Assembly: GCA_013400155.1 (NCBI GenBank)
Contig: VXBM01000334.1
Coordinates: 1 to 64,000 of the forward strand
DNA length: 64,000 bases
Direction: 5' to 3'
Source: Helopsaltes ochotensis
Lineage: Eukaryota > Chordata > Aves > Passeriformes > Locustellidae
Positions within the stretch are counted from its first letter, which is position 1, and every line of letters begins with the position of its first letter. A program made the position numbers and the translations under genes. Below are positions 49,749 through 63,300 of this stretch, one piece after another. A model generated the notes under the pieces. That model was not told where the DNA came from, did not search any database, and saw only the letters and a program-made list of their open reading frames with translations.

Positions 49749-49976
49749 NNNNNNNNNNNNNNNNNNNNNNNNNNNNNNNNNNNNNNNNNNNNNNNNNNNN
49801 NNNNNNNNNNNNNNNNNNNNNNNNNNNNNNNNNNNNNNNNNNNNNNNNNNNNNNNNNNNNNNNNNNNNNNNNNNNNNNNNNNNNNNNNNNNNNNNNNNNN
49901 NNNNNNNNNNNNNNNNNNNNNNNNNNNNNNNNNNNNNNNNNNNNNNNNNNNNNNNNNNNNNNNNNNNNNNNNNNNN
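49749..49976. other. Assembly gap, 228 N
   Basis: The gap lies inside a polypyrimidine array: the CTCTCCTCTCC repeat enters it and (CTC)n leaves it. The true length of the repeat is therefore unknown. Confidence 0.99.
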
Positions 49977-49991
49977 CTCCTCCTCCTCCTT
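49977..49991. repeat. (CTC)n at the right edge of the gap
   Basis: CTCCTCCTCCTCCT emerges from the gap, showing that the right part of the array has a different unit from the left. Confidence 0.9.
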
Positions 49992-52189
49992 TGCAACCTC
50001 TTTTCTTTATATTACAATATAGTATGAATCTGTCCTTCAGCTCATGGCAATAATCATGTATTATTCTCTTCAAGCTTCTTTCCTCCCCCCTCTTTTTCTT
50101 TGTCTGTTTCCCAGCCACTCAAAACATTCCAGTTTCAGATGAAAATAACAATTAGGTTTTATTATTATGAGACCTTTTCTTGTACTGATAAAAATCTTAT
50201 TATACAAAAAAAGCTAGAACGATTTCTTTAACAATGAGATTTTCATGTTCATTTTTAACTTCTTTTTAGAAAACACTAATGACCTTCAAGAAGAATCAAT
50301 TTTCCAGATTCTTTCTTCCAATTCTTTTTCTTATTTTTTAATCCAATTTTACCGTCAAGGATAAATATATATGAACAAAGTATACACAGGAGTCATCTCT
50401 CTCTGGAGGCATCATTTTAGATTACTGAAGTATAATTATTACAGCACATTGGTCTGCTCTGAGACTTCCAAAATACTGTTTAAAACACCTTCCTCAGGGC
50501 AAGGCCACTAAAAAAATGCACTGTTGAGCCATAATTGCCTGCATTATAAAAAAAAATAGCATTTACCAATGTTCAATGAATGAAAAATAGCATAAATTAG
50601 TAGAAATGGAGAAAGATGATAAGAACAAGTTAGAAATGTTCCAAAGCTGAGGATCACTGCATGCCCTTAAGGTCTGAATGAAACAATCTGAAGTTCTTTG
50701 AAATTTTACCAGCTTTGTAAGATAAACACTAAGAACTACCAAAGATCAAAACCAGGCACTTAACATTTCTGCATGAAAACTTTTAATATAACTGTACTGA
50801 GTTAGTGGTAAAAATAAAAATGAAAAATTGTTTGCCTCAAACTTTTAAAACAATCTTTCTCCTGGACTTCTCATACTAACCCCCTTGCTGCCTGACACAC
50901 AATATGAACAAGTATTTTTTATTCACTTCCCACATCATTTCACACACTTTGTATCCTGAATTTAAGCATTTTATACAAAATTCTGTTGTACTGCATATAC
51001 AACTAAATACAACTCTCAAAAGGGATCTTGATCCCAAAACCTCTAAATTTACTTACCAAGCCAAATTAAATGAACGTTTGCTTGTATGTGCAAGGGTTAC
51101 TTTTATAATGTAACTAATCCTCCTTACCTTTACTTATTTAAAATAATTAATTGTCCCTTAGCTTGCTTTTTAAAATAGGGTTTGTAATCTTTAAATCTCA
51201 GGGATCTTTCCAAAAACCTGGTTTTTTCGCATTACACATTTTTTATGCACAGTAATAGATACACGACCACTGTGCATTACACAAAGTCCAACTAAAGGAG
51301 AAAAGGCTTTGCACTTTTCCCTATCTTCTATCTCTGGCTGATCTTCTCTTCCCAACACAAATAAAGCCTGTTTCAAAGACAGAAAGACTGATAAACAGAA
51401 GGAAAGCACAGACCTTGAACACCAGGAGTAAAATTAAATTAGTTAACTGCTAGAAGCATGAAGCATTAATGAAATAGAAATAGGGAATTTTCCCCTTATG
51501 AGGAACATTTATTCATTGTTAATTAAATTCTTTTATTCAAAATCTATACTTACCCAAGTGTAAAAATTTTACATCATATCAATAACTGCAGAGTGTAAGC
51601 AAGTACTACATTATAAGCATCTTTTTCCATCTAGTCGAGTGAGGCCTTTAAATCATTTATACTGATTGAAGTCTTCAAATAAAGGACAAAAAAACCAACA
51701 GAGAACCCTCTGCATGAACCAGCAGCCACAGCTCTTAATTCGCTTGTCTAACAAATAGCTATCGGAGATTAGCTTCAAGCATTTGCTTGCCAAGTTCACA
51801 TGCAATAGTGTTAATGAGGAACTTTCAGAGTCTGCAATAATTATTTCTCTACAATACATCCAGCTGGCTGCTTTATTCATTTGCAGGCCAGTTCTGCACC
51901 ACTGAAGCCAAAGAGAGTTTTGATATTAACTTCAAAAGGTTCAGGTCCTTGCCTACAATGTTGAGCTGTCACCACAAACGCTTCGGGTGCATTTCTGTAA
52001 TACCACACAAACTAATTAAAACAAAGCTGCCACCACTAAGGGACCACCACTAGAATTTTTAAGCTTATAAGATGAGAAAAAGGCCCCTAAGTCTTCAGGT
52101 GGACACCCTAAGTGATTGCCTAACTTTAAAAACCACTCAGTATTTGTTCATTTAAATAAGAACTCTACGTAATCCAAAGTCCTGGCAAT
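49992..52189. other. Non-coding AT-rich sequence
   Basis: No gene or repeat family is recognised. Short open frames such as plus 50904-51113 and minus 51191-51409 have no domain. Confidence 0.5.
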
Positions 52190-52262
52190 TTTTGGAACGG
52201 TGAAAAAATTGGAAAATTAAAAAATTGGAATGAAAATGCTGAAAAAAAATTGGAATGGCAAA
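52190..52262. repeat. Degenerate AAAATTGGAA-rich tract
   Basis: AATTGGAA occurs four times within about 70 bases, separated by A-runs and variants. It is low-complexity sequence probably formed by local slippage. Confidence 0.7.
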
Positions 52263-55200
52263 AACTGGACTGACAACTCACTTCTGCAAAAATAGAGTAA
52301 CATGTGAGATTAAGATAATATCTTCATATGAAATTCTTTTTCTGTGCCTTGCATCTTCTTCAAGATGGTTACCTTGTTGTAAAAAAATATTATGGGGTTG
52401 TTTTGAGAATCATTTTGGAAGATTTAATCAGGCATTCAGCTGCTTTGTAAATTATCTGAATGTAGACTGGGAAAGGAGTATAATGCAACAGTGACACTGC
52501 ACTTTAATAAGTATTAGTACTTTAACCAGCGTTGGTGTTGTAAGAGTCTCACTCGACTTTTTCATTGTTTTGTATTAGGAATGCATGCTCTGCCTTTGCA
52601 GGAAAGGTTTATATAAAATGATTAGCTACAAAGTGTCACTAGGGTTTTCTCCAGCTTCCAAGCTGCACTTAAAAAATTCGTAAACACTGTCTCGCTTCTG
52701 ACAGTTCATCTTAACTAAATTACAGGAGCACAATCATTTCCAGGCGGAATCAGAGCTCTGCTTCATCTAAATCTAGTGTTGTGGATACAACCTTGTTGAA
52801 TGATAGAGTCCTCAGAAGATGATCTAATTACCAGGCAAATGGGAGAATGGTCTCTCCCCACACTCCTCACACAGGAGTGGCTTAAAAAACGTAGAATAAG
52901 ACTCAGCAGGTCTTTCAAAATAGTCTTAGCATAGAGCCATATAGCTCAGGTAAAAGCTTACAGAACAGAATACAGTAAGTTTTACAGACCTTATTTAGTC
53001 ACATTATATATCCTACCCTAAAATAGAAAAAGCAGTCACTTAATGGAATATATCCTCAGGACAATCATGCAGAATAGACACTTCTGATTAATTTAACTAG
53101 TCACCAGCGACTGCTCCACAAAAATACGGCTGAAAATGCATTTCCTTTCTGTGCAAGCAGAGAAGGCAAACAGAAATATGATGGTTTCTGTGTGTTCAGC
53201 AGATCTTTAAAAAAAAAATCAAGAAATAAAGTTGATTCTACTTTGCTACAAAGAAGGATATAAAGCCCTGTTGTTCTCCTCCCATACTTGAAAAGAGGCA
53301 AACACAGTTAGGTAACTGTAAGCATTAAAAGTTAGTTTCTAAACAGGGAAAAGGTGCAAGAATTACAGAGCTGTCTTCTCATAATCTGCATGGAAACAAA
53401 GTAAATTTGTATCTAATAAAAATGAGAAAGTAACATGGAAACTTATCAGTGTGTAAAATTCAAAGTGGTTAACAAACTGGGAAACAAGAGAGTCCTAGAA
53501 TTTGACTTCTGAAAATCTGGCAAACTATGAATGAAATAGACTTTGTAAGAAAACATGAAATAAAAAGTCAGCAGCAGGCTCTCTGGCCAGTTAAGAAAGA
53601 AATATGTTAGCTAGTCACTCCCCAGTACACAATGATAGCCTTTTTTTAATTTGGTGGGACATATGAAAATAGAAAATGTGTGAAAGACTGGAGAATCAAC
53701 AGCAAGAAAACCTTTTATTTAAAGCTGAATTATGCAGGTATGTAGTTATTGACAAGAAGCAGAACAAGGGTCAACAGTACCAGTCACAGGAAGTGAGAAC
53801 ATCTGAACACTACAATGTTCAGTCATTTTCAGGAAATATTTAGAAATGCCAGGCATTGTGCAAGAAGTTGGAAGTGGACTGAGTAGCCAAAATAGTCAAT
53901 AAGATTAAAATAATGTCTTCACTTGTACAAGTTTTCAGGCAAGATCCTTTTCCATGCCAAGGTGCTCACTACTTTTTTTTTCTTCTATTTTCCATATAAA
54001 ACTCAAGTTCACTAAAATCAACAGAAGAAATAGAGCTCCCTGATCTGATTTCATCAATCCACAATGCCACAGCTCACAAAAATGGTGGAGACTGGGAACT
54101 TGTGTTTTAAAATAGTCTCTTTCTTTATATACCATGCTTTTATAGTTTACATTAGCTATATAGGAATTTTTTTTTCCCATAAGGCAGGGTCACTTTCTAT
54201 TTTACTTGTCAAGCTTCTGGGAGACAGATGAAGAAAATTTAACCAAAATGCCTGGCAAAAGTCCAAATAGCAATCACATTCTGCCCACCCAACATTCCCT
54301 GTGATCTCACTCAGCTACAGCATCTTCAGATTTCTGCAAGCTTTTCTACATATTGCTAAATGGTTGCCACGTTTCACTTCAAGGTATAACAGCTTTCTAT
54401 TGGATGCTAAACAGTCTCGTTATTTCAGTAGGTTGTGTTAATGCTTGTATAACCTTTTGCCCTTCTCTTTCTTCCCACAGGAATATTCCAAAACTTATTT
54501 TAGGAGCTCTATAAAATGCATTGGCTGAGATACCTCCACACATTCCCATGTGTAAACCAGCTTCCTTTAATTCAAAAGTAGTTGAGCTATTACAAAGAAA
54601 TATTCATGCAACTGATCTTTTTTTCCGTATCAAAGCAGCAAACAACTGAGAGACAAAGGAAATAATCTTGTCTTTTTTTTGGCCAGTCACAGTTGTGTTG
54701 GTGTATGTCAATGGGAACATCACCAGCCTAGTAAAGGGTAGTTGGTCCATCTTATCTCTTACACCTCCCTTCAGGTCTTTCCCTGCCCCTGGACAGACAG
54801 TGATCTGACCTGTTCTCCCATGTCATGCTTCTGCCCATTCTAGCTTTCCTAAAATCCAGAGTTTTCTTCTTTAGAAGCAGAAGCTTTCAAGCAGTACCAT
54901 TTGTCATCAGTCACCATCCCTGGAACAGACCTATGATTTAAGCACAAAGATTTAGAGCACACTACTCTCTTTACTGACATTGCAACAGAATGATGGACTT
55001 CTGCTTCTGAGGGAAGGCAAACTGTATGTTTCTCACTGGAGGCATTACTGACTTCTTCACCAAAAGATCCATTCCAGACTCATTTTCAACTGACAATAAA
55101 AAGAAGAGAACTTAACAGCCCTCTTCCTTTTTGTCCACCATATACTTTATCATAGTCAAGTCATTGATTCAATTATTATGCTCTGGGTTTACAGCCTTCT

Positions 55201-56319
55201 GTATATTTGTCCATTTGTCTCCTTGAAGACATTATTACAGTTTCCAACTCTTCAATGTGTAACACTCCTGAGCTGTTCTAAGTGCCTTGGCAAGCTGACC
55301 AGTCTGTTAATAAAATGCTAGAATTGATTGACAACCTCCCTCAGGATTCCTCAAAATCTTGTAATCTGTGATAACATCAAACCTATTCCAGCCTATAGCT
55401 GAAATCTAAGAGTTGTATCCATCTGTTTTTAAAGCACTTTTAAAGAATTATCCTTATAAACACTTTTTTTTTTTCTGCAGAGCTTTCTGGACTCCTCAAG
55501 TAGGTTTAAAGCTTCCATCCAGACTTTTAATGGAAATGAACAGAGTTGTAGCTTTCTGCAACAACACACATTCACAAAACACACGGCATAACAACATAAA
55601 CTTCTAAGGAAAATCTCGATTATAGAGAATCATTGTTATCCAATGACTCAGTATTATTTTTAAAGCAAAAGAACTCTTTGCAGCTGATAATGTGATTTCA
55701 GTATATTTTTTAGCTTCAATATTGACACTTGTACCTTACATAAATCAAGCTATTAATTGCAATCTGGGGAGAGCTAAGATTATATTAGAGATGCCAAGCT
55801 TTTGCAGGAAAGCAGCCTTATACAAACCACGTTGAACATGTATCGCAGTATTCAGTTGTGCCCAGGTCTCTTTGGAACAGAGCCTGTTTCTCAGTCACAA
55901 ACAGCCTCAATTAATAAACAGGAATGGATGTTCTAGTCGTACATTAGATCTCCTATAAGACTTCTTTATGTATATATTCAGGTACATAATACACAGGTAT
56001 TTGTCTTTTCCACAATGTGGTGCCTATTGATAAAGACAAACTCAGTTTCTGTTTAACAGTACATTACTTACACAACTATTTAATCATTAGGACATAACAA
56101 CTACACTTTTAGATTTCAGAATAACTTGGAAAAATCAGAAAGTTCACAACAGAAGAAAACTGGGAAATAAAAAAAAGGGTGCACCAGTCAGGCATTTTCA
56201 TTTCTAATTAGTTCTGTCTTCACCCCTTCCAAGCAGTTCATTCACAGGCTATACCAGACCATCTTAACTGGATCCCTGCAATTAATTGTACATTCATATC
56301 TAAATGGTAAATGACTGCA
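52263..56319. other. Long non-coding AT-rich stretch
   Basis: No gene is recognised. A polypyrimidine-AG sequence at about 54455-54480 resembles a splice acceptor, but no matching donor or coding frame follows. All open frames are short. Confidence 0.45.
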
Positions 56320-57344
56320 TTCATTTTGCACAGCAAGGTTTTGGTAGCAGGAGGCTGCAGAGGTGGCTTCTGTGAGAAACTGCCAGAATGTCCCCCATGT
56401 CTGACACAGCCAGTGCCAGCTGGCTCCAGGAGGGTCCCAGAGCTGGCCAAGGCCGAACCCATCAGTGGTGGTGGCCGTGCCTCTGGGATAACAGACTTGA
56501 GAAGGGAGAAAAAAACCTGTTCAACAACCTGGGAGAGAGGAGTGAGCATTTGTGGGAGGAACAGCTCAGCAGATACCAAGGTCAGTGAAGGAGGAGGAGA
56601 GGAGGTGTTCCCGGTACTGGAACAGAGATTCCCCTGCAGCCCATGGAGGAACCTGTGCCAGAGCAGGTGGATGCTTGAAGGATGCTGTGACCCTGTGGGA
56701 AGCCTGCACTGGTGTAGGTTCCTGGATGGACCTGTGGATAGAAGAGCCCACACTGGAGCAGGTTTGCTGGCAGGGCTTGTTGACCCATGGGGGACCCACA
56801 CTGGAGCAGCCTGTTCACCAAGGACTGCACCTCATGGAAGGTAGGTACCCCCACTGGAGCACTTAATGAAGAACTGCAGCCTGTGGGAAGGGCCCATGTT
56901 GGAGAAGTTTATGAAGAACTGTCTCCCATGGGAGGGAACCTACACTGGAGCAGGGGAAATGTGTGAGAGTTCTCTGCCTGAGAAGGAAGGAGCTGTAGAG
57001 ACAATGTGTGGTGAACTGACCACAGCCCCCATTCTCCCCATCCTTCTACTGCTGGGAGGAACTGCCAAAGATCTGAGAATATAGTTTAAGATGAAAAGAG
57101 AGGACTTGGGGATAAATATTTTCAGGATTTGGTTTTACTTCTCATTATTACTCTGATTTGATTGTTAGCAAATTCAGTTAATTCCCCCAAGTCCAATCTG
57201 TTTTGCCTATGACAGTAGATAGTGAGTGATTTCCTCCTGTCCTTTCACTGACCCACAAGCTGTTCATTGTAGTTTCTCTCCCTTGTCCAGCTGATGAGCG
57301 GAGTGATAAAGCAGCTTTGGTGGACAACCAAGGTCAAACCTTCA
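56320..57344 (+). mobile_element. Long endogenous retrovirus LTR
   Basis: This roughly 1-kb GC-richer segment matches, by recognition, a very common long avian ERV LTR. In order: AAGGTTTTGGTAGCAGGAGG, CCAGTGCCAGCTGGCTCCAG, GGCCAAGGCCGAACCCATCA, and a degraded TATA region (GATAACAGACTTGAGAAGGG). Then come repeated units of about 50-60 bp around CCCATGGAGG...CACTGGAGCAG, CCCCAAGTCCAATCTGTTTT, CTGACCCACAAGC, and GGAGTGATAAAGCAGCTTTG. It ends near GGTCAAACC. The purine-rich region of related repeats explains the long open frames on both strands (177 codons plus at 56311-56844; 187 codons minus at 56238-56801), which are not genes. No internal viral region is present. The exact left end is uncertain. 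Confidence 0.85.
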
Positions 57345-60300
57345 TGATGACATATTTGAACATCTTTTCTAAGAAAACTGCTTTGAATTGTATTACCAGA
57401 TGCTTATGTAACAGGTGGCTTTTGCCATATTCTAGGCAAGGGGAATTGCACAGAAATGATCTTCCAGCAGGAGACTACACTTCCAGAGGAGGCACTTGCC
57501 TGCATACCACATGTTCACTGCTTTTTACTTGGAGCTCATGGGTTTTTTGTAATTTAATCTACTTCTGTTTATGATAAGTGCAGGTTCACTCTGATTTCCT
57601 CTTTACTGGAGGACTGCCTTGGAAGAAAAGAACCATCTACCCTCTTCCGAGAAACTGATGACAAATTTTAAATCTCAGTTTAGGGCCACTGTTGTCAAGG
57701 TTCTGATTTTCCACCACTGAGCAATGAAACAATCAGAAAAATTTTGTGCTTCCACAAGTAAGCTCAGCTTGCATTTTTCCCATTCATAGTTTGAGTTTAG
57801 GTTTGCACATGATTGATTTCATTCTGTTTCAGGCCAGTATAAATGGGCAGCTCCTTCCCATTAGAGGAAATATAGCCACGCCACATATTAGATAAGGGAA
57901 ATAATACCTTCCCATCAGCATGTCCAAGGCAGCCAACAGATATCACAAAACCATAGCCTAGAAAGGTGAGCCTGTGCTGCAGATATGGATCAGTCATATA
58001 GGGACACATAAGGACATGTGGACATTGCTCAATAAGCTCCTGCATATGCAGAGCTGAACAGTTCTCAGCCAGGAGACATTATGCTTTATTAAAGTGTACG
58101 CAGAATTGGAATGAAACATTTTTGGAACCGTTACAATAAGGATGTAAAAATATTAATTATAGTTCAATTAAAAAATTGTTCCCTCTGAGACTGAGGTTAA
58201 CAACAAAAGAAAGGGATAGTCTCTGTCCAAGACATACACTTGAATGCTCCAGAGATACTTTTAAAAGACAGCTTACAGTGAACACTAAGTAACATAACCT
58301 GACTGACATAATATAAATCAACTTAATATGGAACAACTAAGCAGCAGCAAAATAATAATTTCTTAATTGAACATAGAAATCTCTATAGTTCTAAAAGGAA
58401 GTATTCAGATTTGTCATTGAAACACTACTCTCTTAATATCATTTGCTCTTGGCAGCATTTGTTCATAATTTTATATTTTAATTTGTTCATACAGTAATTT
58501 TTTCCTAATTACTCTGCAGTATTTCAATAGATTTATTGTGGTTCTTATTAAACGCAGATAAACATAAAAAACTCCCAAATATACACATTATAAATCCTTT
58601 TGTTTAAAAGCCGTTGAAATATTTGTATCTATAGTTTACAAAACTACGTCTGCTTACATAAGGTTTGGGTACTTCTTTCTTGTTTAAAATAAGTCGCTCA
58701 AAATTAAACTTAAAAACTTAGACATAATAATCACAAATAAAAGAGAAAAAAATCCATTCTGTGTCATCCTGGAATCCTATCTGAGTTAGTCAAAACTACA
58801 AAAAGCACACAGCAGGCACTTTTATACTAACCTGCAAAAATCAAAACATCTTTATTTTGGGTAAAATCTGAGTAGACAAAAAGAGGCTGACACTTAAATA
58901 CTCTGGGTTTGTTCACTGTAATTTACATTATATAGAACCAGTCTGCTAAGGAAAACAAACATGACTGTACTTAAATAGAGACTGTAATGTATTTGCAATG
59001 GTTGCTTCATAATATTGTCAATGCAGAAGTTTCAGAGACATAGGCAGTTGCAAGCTTGAGAGACGTATTTTTTAAAAAATTGTACAGTATCTAGGAACTC
59101 ATCCTTTGTGAAATATCACAGAATATATATATATTCAGACCTATAATTCATTTTGTGGGAGATCTTCTCTAGGCAAGTAATAGCTTGTGATTTTAAAAAA
59201 TGTTTAAAGGGATAATAAGCCATTTTACAGCATAAATTCACCTATTTACTTTTCCCTTCTGGGACAGTTTAATAAAAGACACTGCATTTTGAAAGCCATT
59301 CCTTCAGTCTGTATCTTCTTTTATTGTATCTTTGTCCTGTCTTTGCTGCTGTTTGACAGTGCTCCAAAGGAGTGGAATCCAGCTTAAAAGAATACGTGCA
59401 TCTTCTCTATCTCCAAATGCCCAGAACAAATGGAAAATATTTTTGTAGATTTTACTCAGCTGTTAGCTTCAAAAAGGACTGTCAGAAGACACAGATGCAT
59501 CTGTTATCTTCAGCTAACTTCTTGCAATGATTTTGAAATTGCTTTTCATATATATAGAGACACATTAAAAAAAAAGTATCAATATTAAAAACCACCAAAT
59601 ATTAAGGGACACTTTAATTTGGGCCAAGCAGAGACCTGAGAGACAGCAGTAATTTTATATTTTGTTTTCCACGACCCTTTTGATACTCATATACTGGAGC
59701 TACTAAACTATAATGAATACCGTATTTATTCATTCTTATATTTTCTGAGCAACTCATATTCTATATTTCTAAACTTGTTGCCTTTAGCAAGTTTCCTGCA
59801 CTGTATTAAGAAATTAAATGACAGAGAACTTGACAGGTTGTTCTATGAGAAACCTTGGGTTTTTCTTTTTTTTAAAACAAAATAACTACAAATGAGTTTC
59901 TCCTTCAGAGACACCACTAGGGATTCTTACTGCAATGGTAGAATGAACATTTTTTAAATTTTTTCTTAAACAATGGCTTTACTTCTCTTAGCAAAAGCAG
60001 ACAGTGTGCTGAAAGCTAGCAGGGGCACTGGGTGCAGCTCCAAAAACTATCACGAGCTAGTTGAAACAAACTTTTGAAACAGCTCAGCAGTTCTTAATCA
60101 AAATCTTCCTTCAATTTCATGCAACTGCAAAAGTAAAAATAAAACCATGATCTGTTTAACTCTGAAAACTGTTGTGTATAGTCCGTGGCCTTATGAAAAG
60201 TGCCTTGATAGGAGAAGTAAAATGCCTGGCTTCCCACAAAAACGGCCGAGAGAGAAAATGTGCTCAACAACCCAATATATCATCATAAGAGTTCAATATC

Positions 60301-63300
60301 CAGGACATCTTCTGTTCCCTGTGCTTGAATTCAGAGAAAGACGAGATAAGGTTAGAAAAACACAGCAGAGATTACTTGTCACTTTAAAACATCTCCCTGT
60401 GTTAACTGTTTTGTGCTGTAGGCTCTGAAATACCAACACAGCCTCTGAGACTGTGCTGAGAAGTAGCAGCTGAGCAGTTCTGTGATAAAGTACATGATAA
60501 GTGGATGCTAGCTACAAGTGTTTGCAAGTATTAAGAATAATACACAAAGTAAAGCCCAATCACTCCTAAAGCAAAGGGCTGACAGCTCAGGTGGGTGGAC
60601 AGCCATATAGATTGAGTGTGTAATAAGGTAACACAGCTTTCCATGCAGTGTAATGGAGCTGAAGAGAAAGCGGCAGAACAATGCTCGGAGCAAAAGCAAA
60701 CTAAAAAAATTAATCTTTTCTAGTAGCAACTCCTCTCTCCCTTCTTACTGCTTTTCTCATTGCTCCAGGGCAAGTATCAAGTGCCTCAGTCAATCCTATT
60801 ACCTTGATCTGAGACATCCTTAGTATGGGTAAGGGATTACAAGCCTGAGAAGGGAAAAGTCAGGGCTGAAAAACCATGTTCTCCAGTAAACCCAGGAGCT
60901 GCCATCAACCAGCAAGAAACAGTCTACCCACTTTGGTCCTTCAGAGTTTACAGGCTCAAGCTTCCTAAGATTTAACTCTCTATAGTCCACCAAAAAATGT
61001 CCCAGCAATTGTTCAGGTGAAATGAAAGGTAAGCCAAAGACAACCTAGCACCTAGGCTCAACAGCCTGGGAAACTTGTAAGCTGGATGCAGTGAGCACCT
61101 TAAACTCAGCACAGCTATGTAGCACAGTCTGCTGCTGTTCTCTTCCAGGCTCTTCTAGCAACATAAATCACACTGAAAGATCTTTATGGGATCAAAACAG
61201 AATTGAAAAGTGATTTCAAATATTATGTTACTAAGCAGTAGCACACCAATGGAAAATAAAATGTAATTTATGTCTCAGCACTGATACAGAGTCTGCTATG
61301 CTAGTCCCAGAGAGAACTTCTAAAGCACAAGGCAGAACAGAGTTTATTACAGATTATTAGCAACTAAGCAGATTTCCTTTGTGTGCCTTTTACATCCTAA
61401 GCATCACACCAATGCAGATACATACCAACTAAAATTTTGGCTTGTCAACACTGCAGTGTGGTAATATAATTGGGAGAGAGGGTAAATACATTCTCAAAAA
61501 CCATGGGTGTCAATGAGATAATTTTTGGTTACCTAATTTAAAAAATTGGATTTTTAAAAGCCATCCTGACAGAGTATCAGTAATTACGCGGGAACTTTTA
61601 GATCACTACATTAGAGCTGCCTGTTATATTCATTTCCAAATACTGTATGAAAACGTAAAGAAAAGTACCAGTAGAAATCAGTGGCCCATTTAACTCCTCA
61701 CTACATGTGGAAACACATATATATGAAAGGAGAAAACTCTGACACTTTCTGGGGTCTTTTTTTTCCTTCTAATTCCTCCAGTATTCAGTTGCAAGAGCCT
61801 GGCCCCTGTTGAACAAGACTGCCACTGTTCCACTGTGTAGATAACAGGGAACTCTGCAATTATTTCCAGTTCAAATACAAATTCGATTGTAATATAGAAT
61901 TAAAATGTTTTAATTTTTTCTAGACAACTACCAGATTAAGGTCTACCACAGAATAAAGCATAACTATTTTTGTCATTTTGCCATTACTCCATTAAGATAC
62001 ATGAAATATTAGTTTTCAATTAGTGCCCTTTTATTATTCACTTTTTGGCTCACAATCTTCTCTATTTTGGATGCAGTGTGATCCTACGCCCAGGCAACAG
62101 CACAATTTAGTATCACTATTCAAGCTCTCTTCAGATCTTGCCAACTATTTCCAAGAAAAATACAGAAAAACTAGGATCTGTAATTCTAGTATTCACTGAA
62201 CATGAAGAAGGAAGCCAGTAAAAAAAAAAATTAACTATAAGGCTGGCAGACCATTATAAAGCATCAGGGAAAAGCTTGGGCAAACTTTGTTTCTGCTTCA
62301 TGGATTCACTCACTGAGATCCAAACAAGGTTTATAAGGATAAAAATAAATAAAACAATATTTTACTGGACAAACTGTTTGCCCTCTAGGACAAACACTTG
62401 GTGATATTGACTGTCTGCCAAGAAGCATGACAGTTGGAGTCAGAATTTATCAAAAAAGTCATTTTCCTTTCCTCCCACTTGGCAAAATAGAACATTATTT
62501 TAGCAGAGCAGGTTTCTGAACTTGGGCTTTTCAAAACTGCAAAGTGTGTTGCTGTGAAAGACAGGACATTGTCACATCACCAACTTTGGCACACAGGCAG
62601 GAAAACCACGATCTGTGCAGGCCAGTGCTCACTAAATGAGCTTAGAAAAGTACTTTTTGCTTTCATCTGCTCCACAGAAATCTGGGGTTGAAAGGCTGCG
62701 GTCAGAGGGTCTCCAGGGGATGCATGGGGATATTCTACCCCATGGGATTCCTATGCTTCCAGAACCTGCACCAGGTGCTTCTAGAGTAATGGTTTCTTTA
62801 CAGAGACAGCATCACAAAGCTACAATTACCCAGGAGCAATTGAGCACAATCATGCAGAGTCTGCCAAGGCAAAAAAGAAAAGCCTGATGTTTTGTGTACT
62901 CTGAGGTAACAACAACAGTTGACAGACATCTACCACTTCCTACCTCTACCCCATACACAAATCAAAGGGAATCCCGAATACACAATGTGGGACTGAGCAT
63001 GCACAAAAACAGTACAGGACATACAGCTTCAGCATAAAGGAAGAGACTCCTATTTAACGTGTCATGGATAAAGCAGGGAAGACTTTACCACAGATTACTG
63101 GTAATGTAAGAGACAAGGAAAACATCCTCTTGGATTAGACAACGAAAATGTTTACTTCTTAACAAACTACTCAACTGCATGGATTACTACTGCTGGTCAA
63201 TCCTTGAAATTTATAATTACTGCAATCTATTGGCATCCAAGAGATTCTTCAATTTTATGGCCTCTGAATGTAAAACCTAGTAACAATTCTGACCTTAAAA

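Noticed and set aside
49631..50118. Gly-Glu-Arg and Ser-Pro-Leu rich open frames
   Set aside because: They are translations of the polypyrimidine repeat and of unknown bases in the gap.
57833..57965. Exon-like plus-strand segment between TTCTGTTTCAG and GAAAG followed by GTGAGC
   Set aside because: All three frames contain stop codons, and no neighbouring exon is seen. It could only be non-coding, with no further support.
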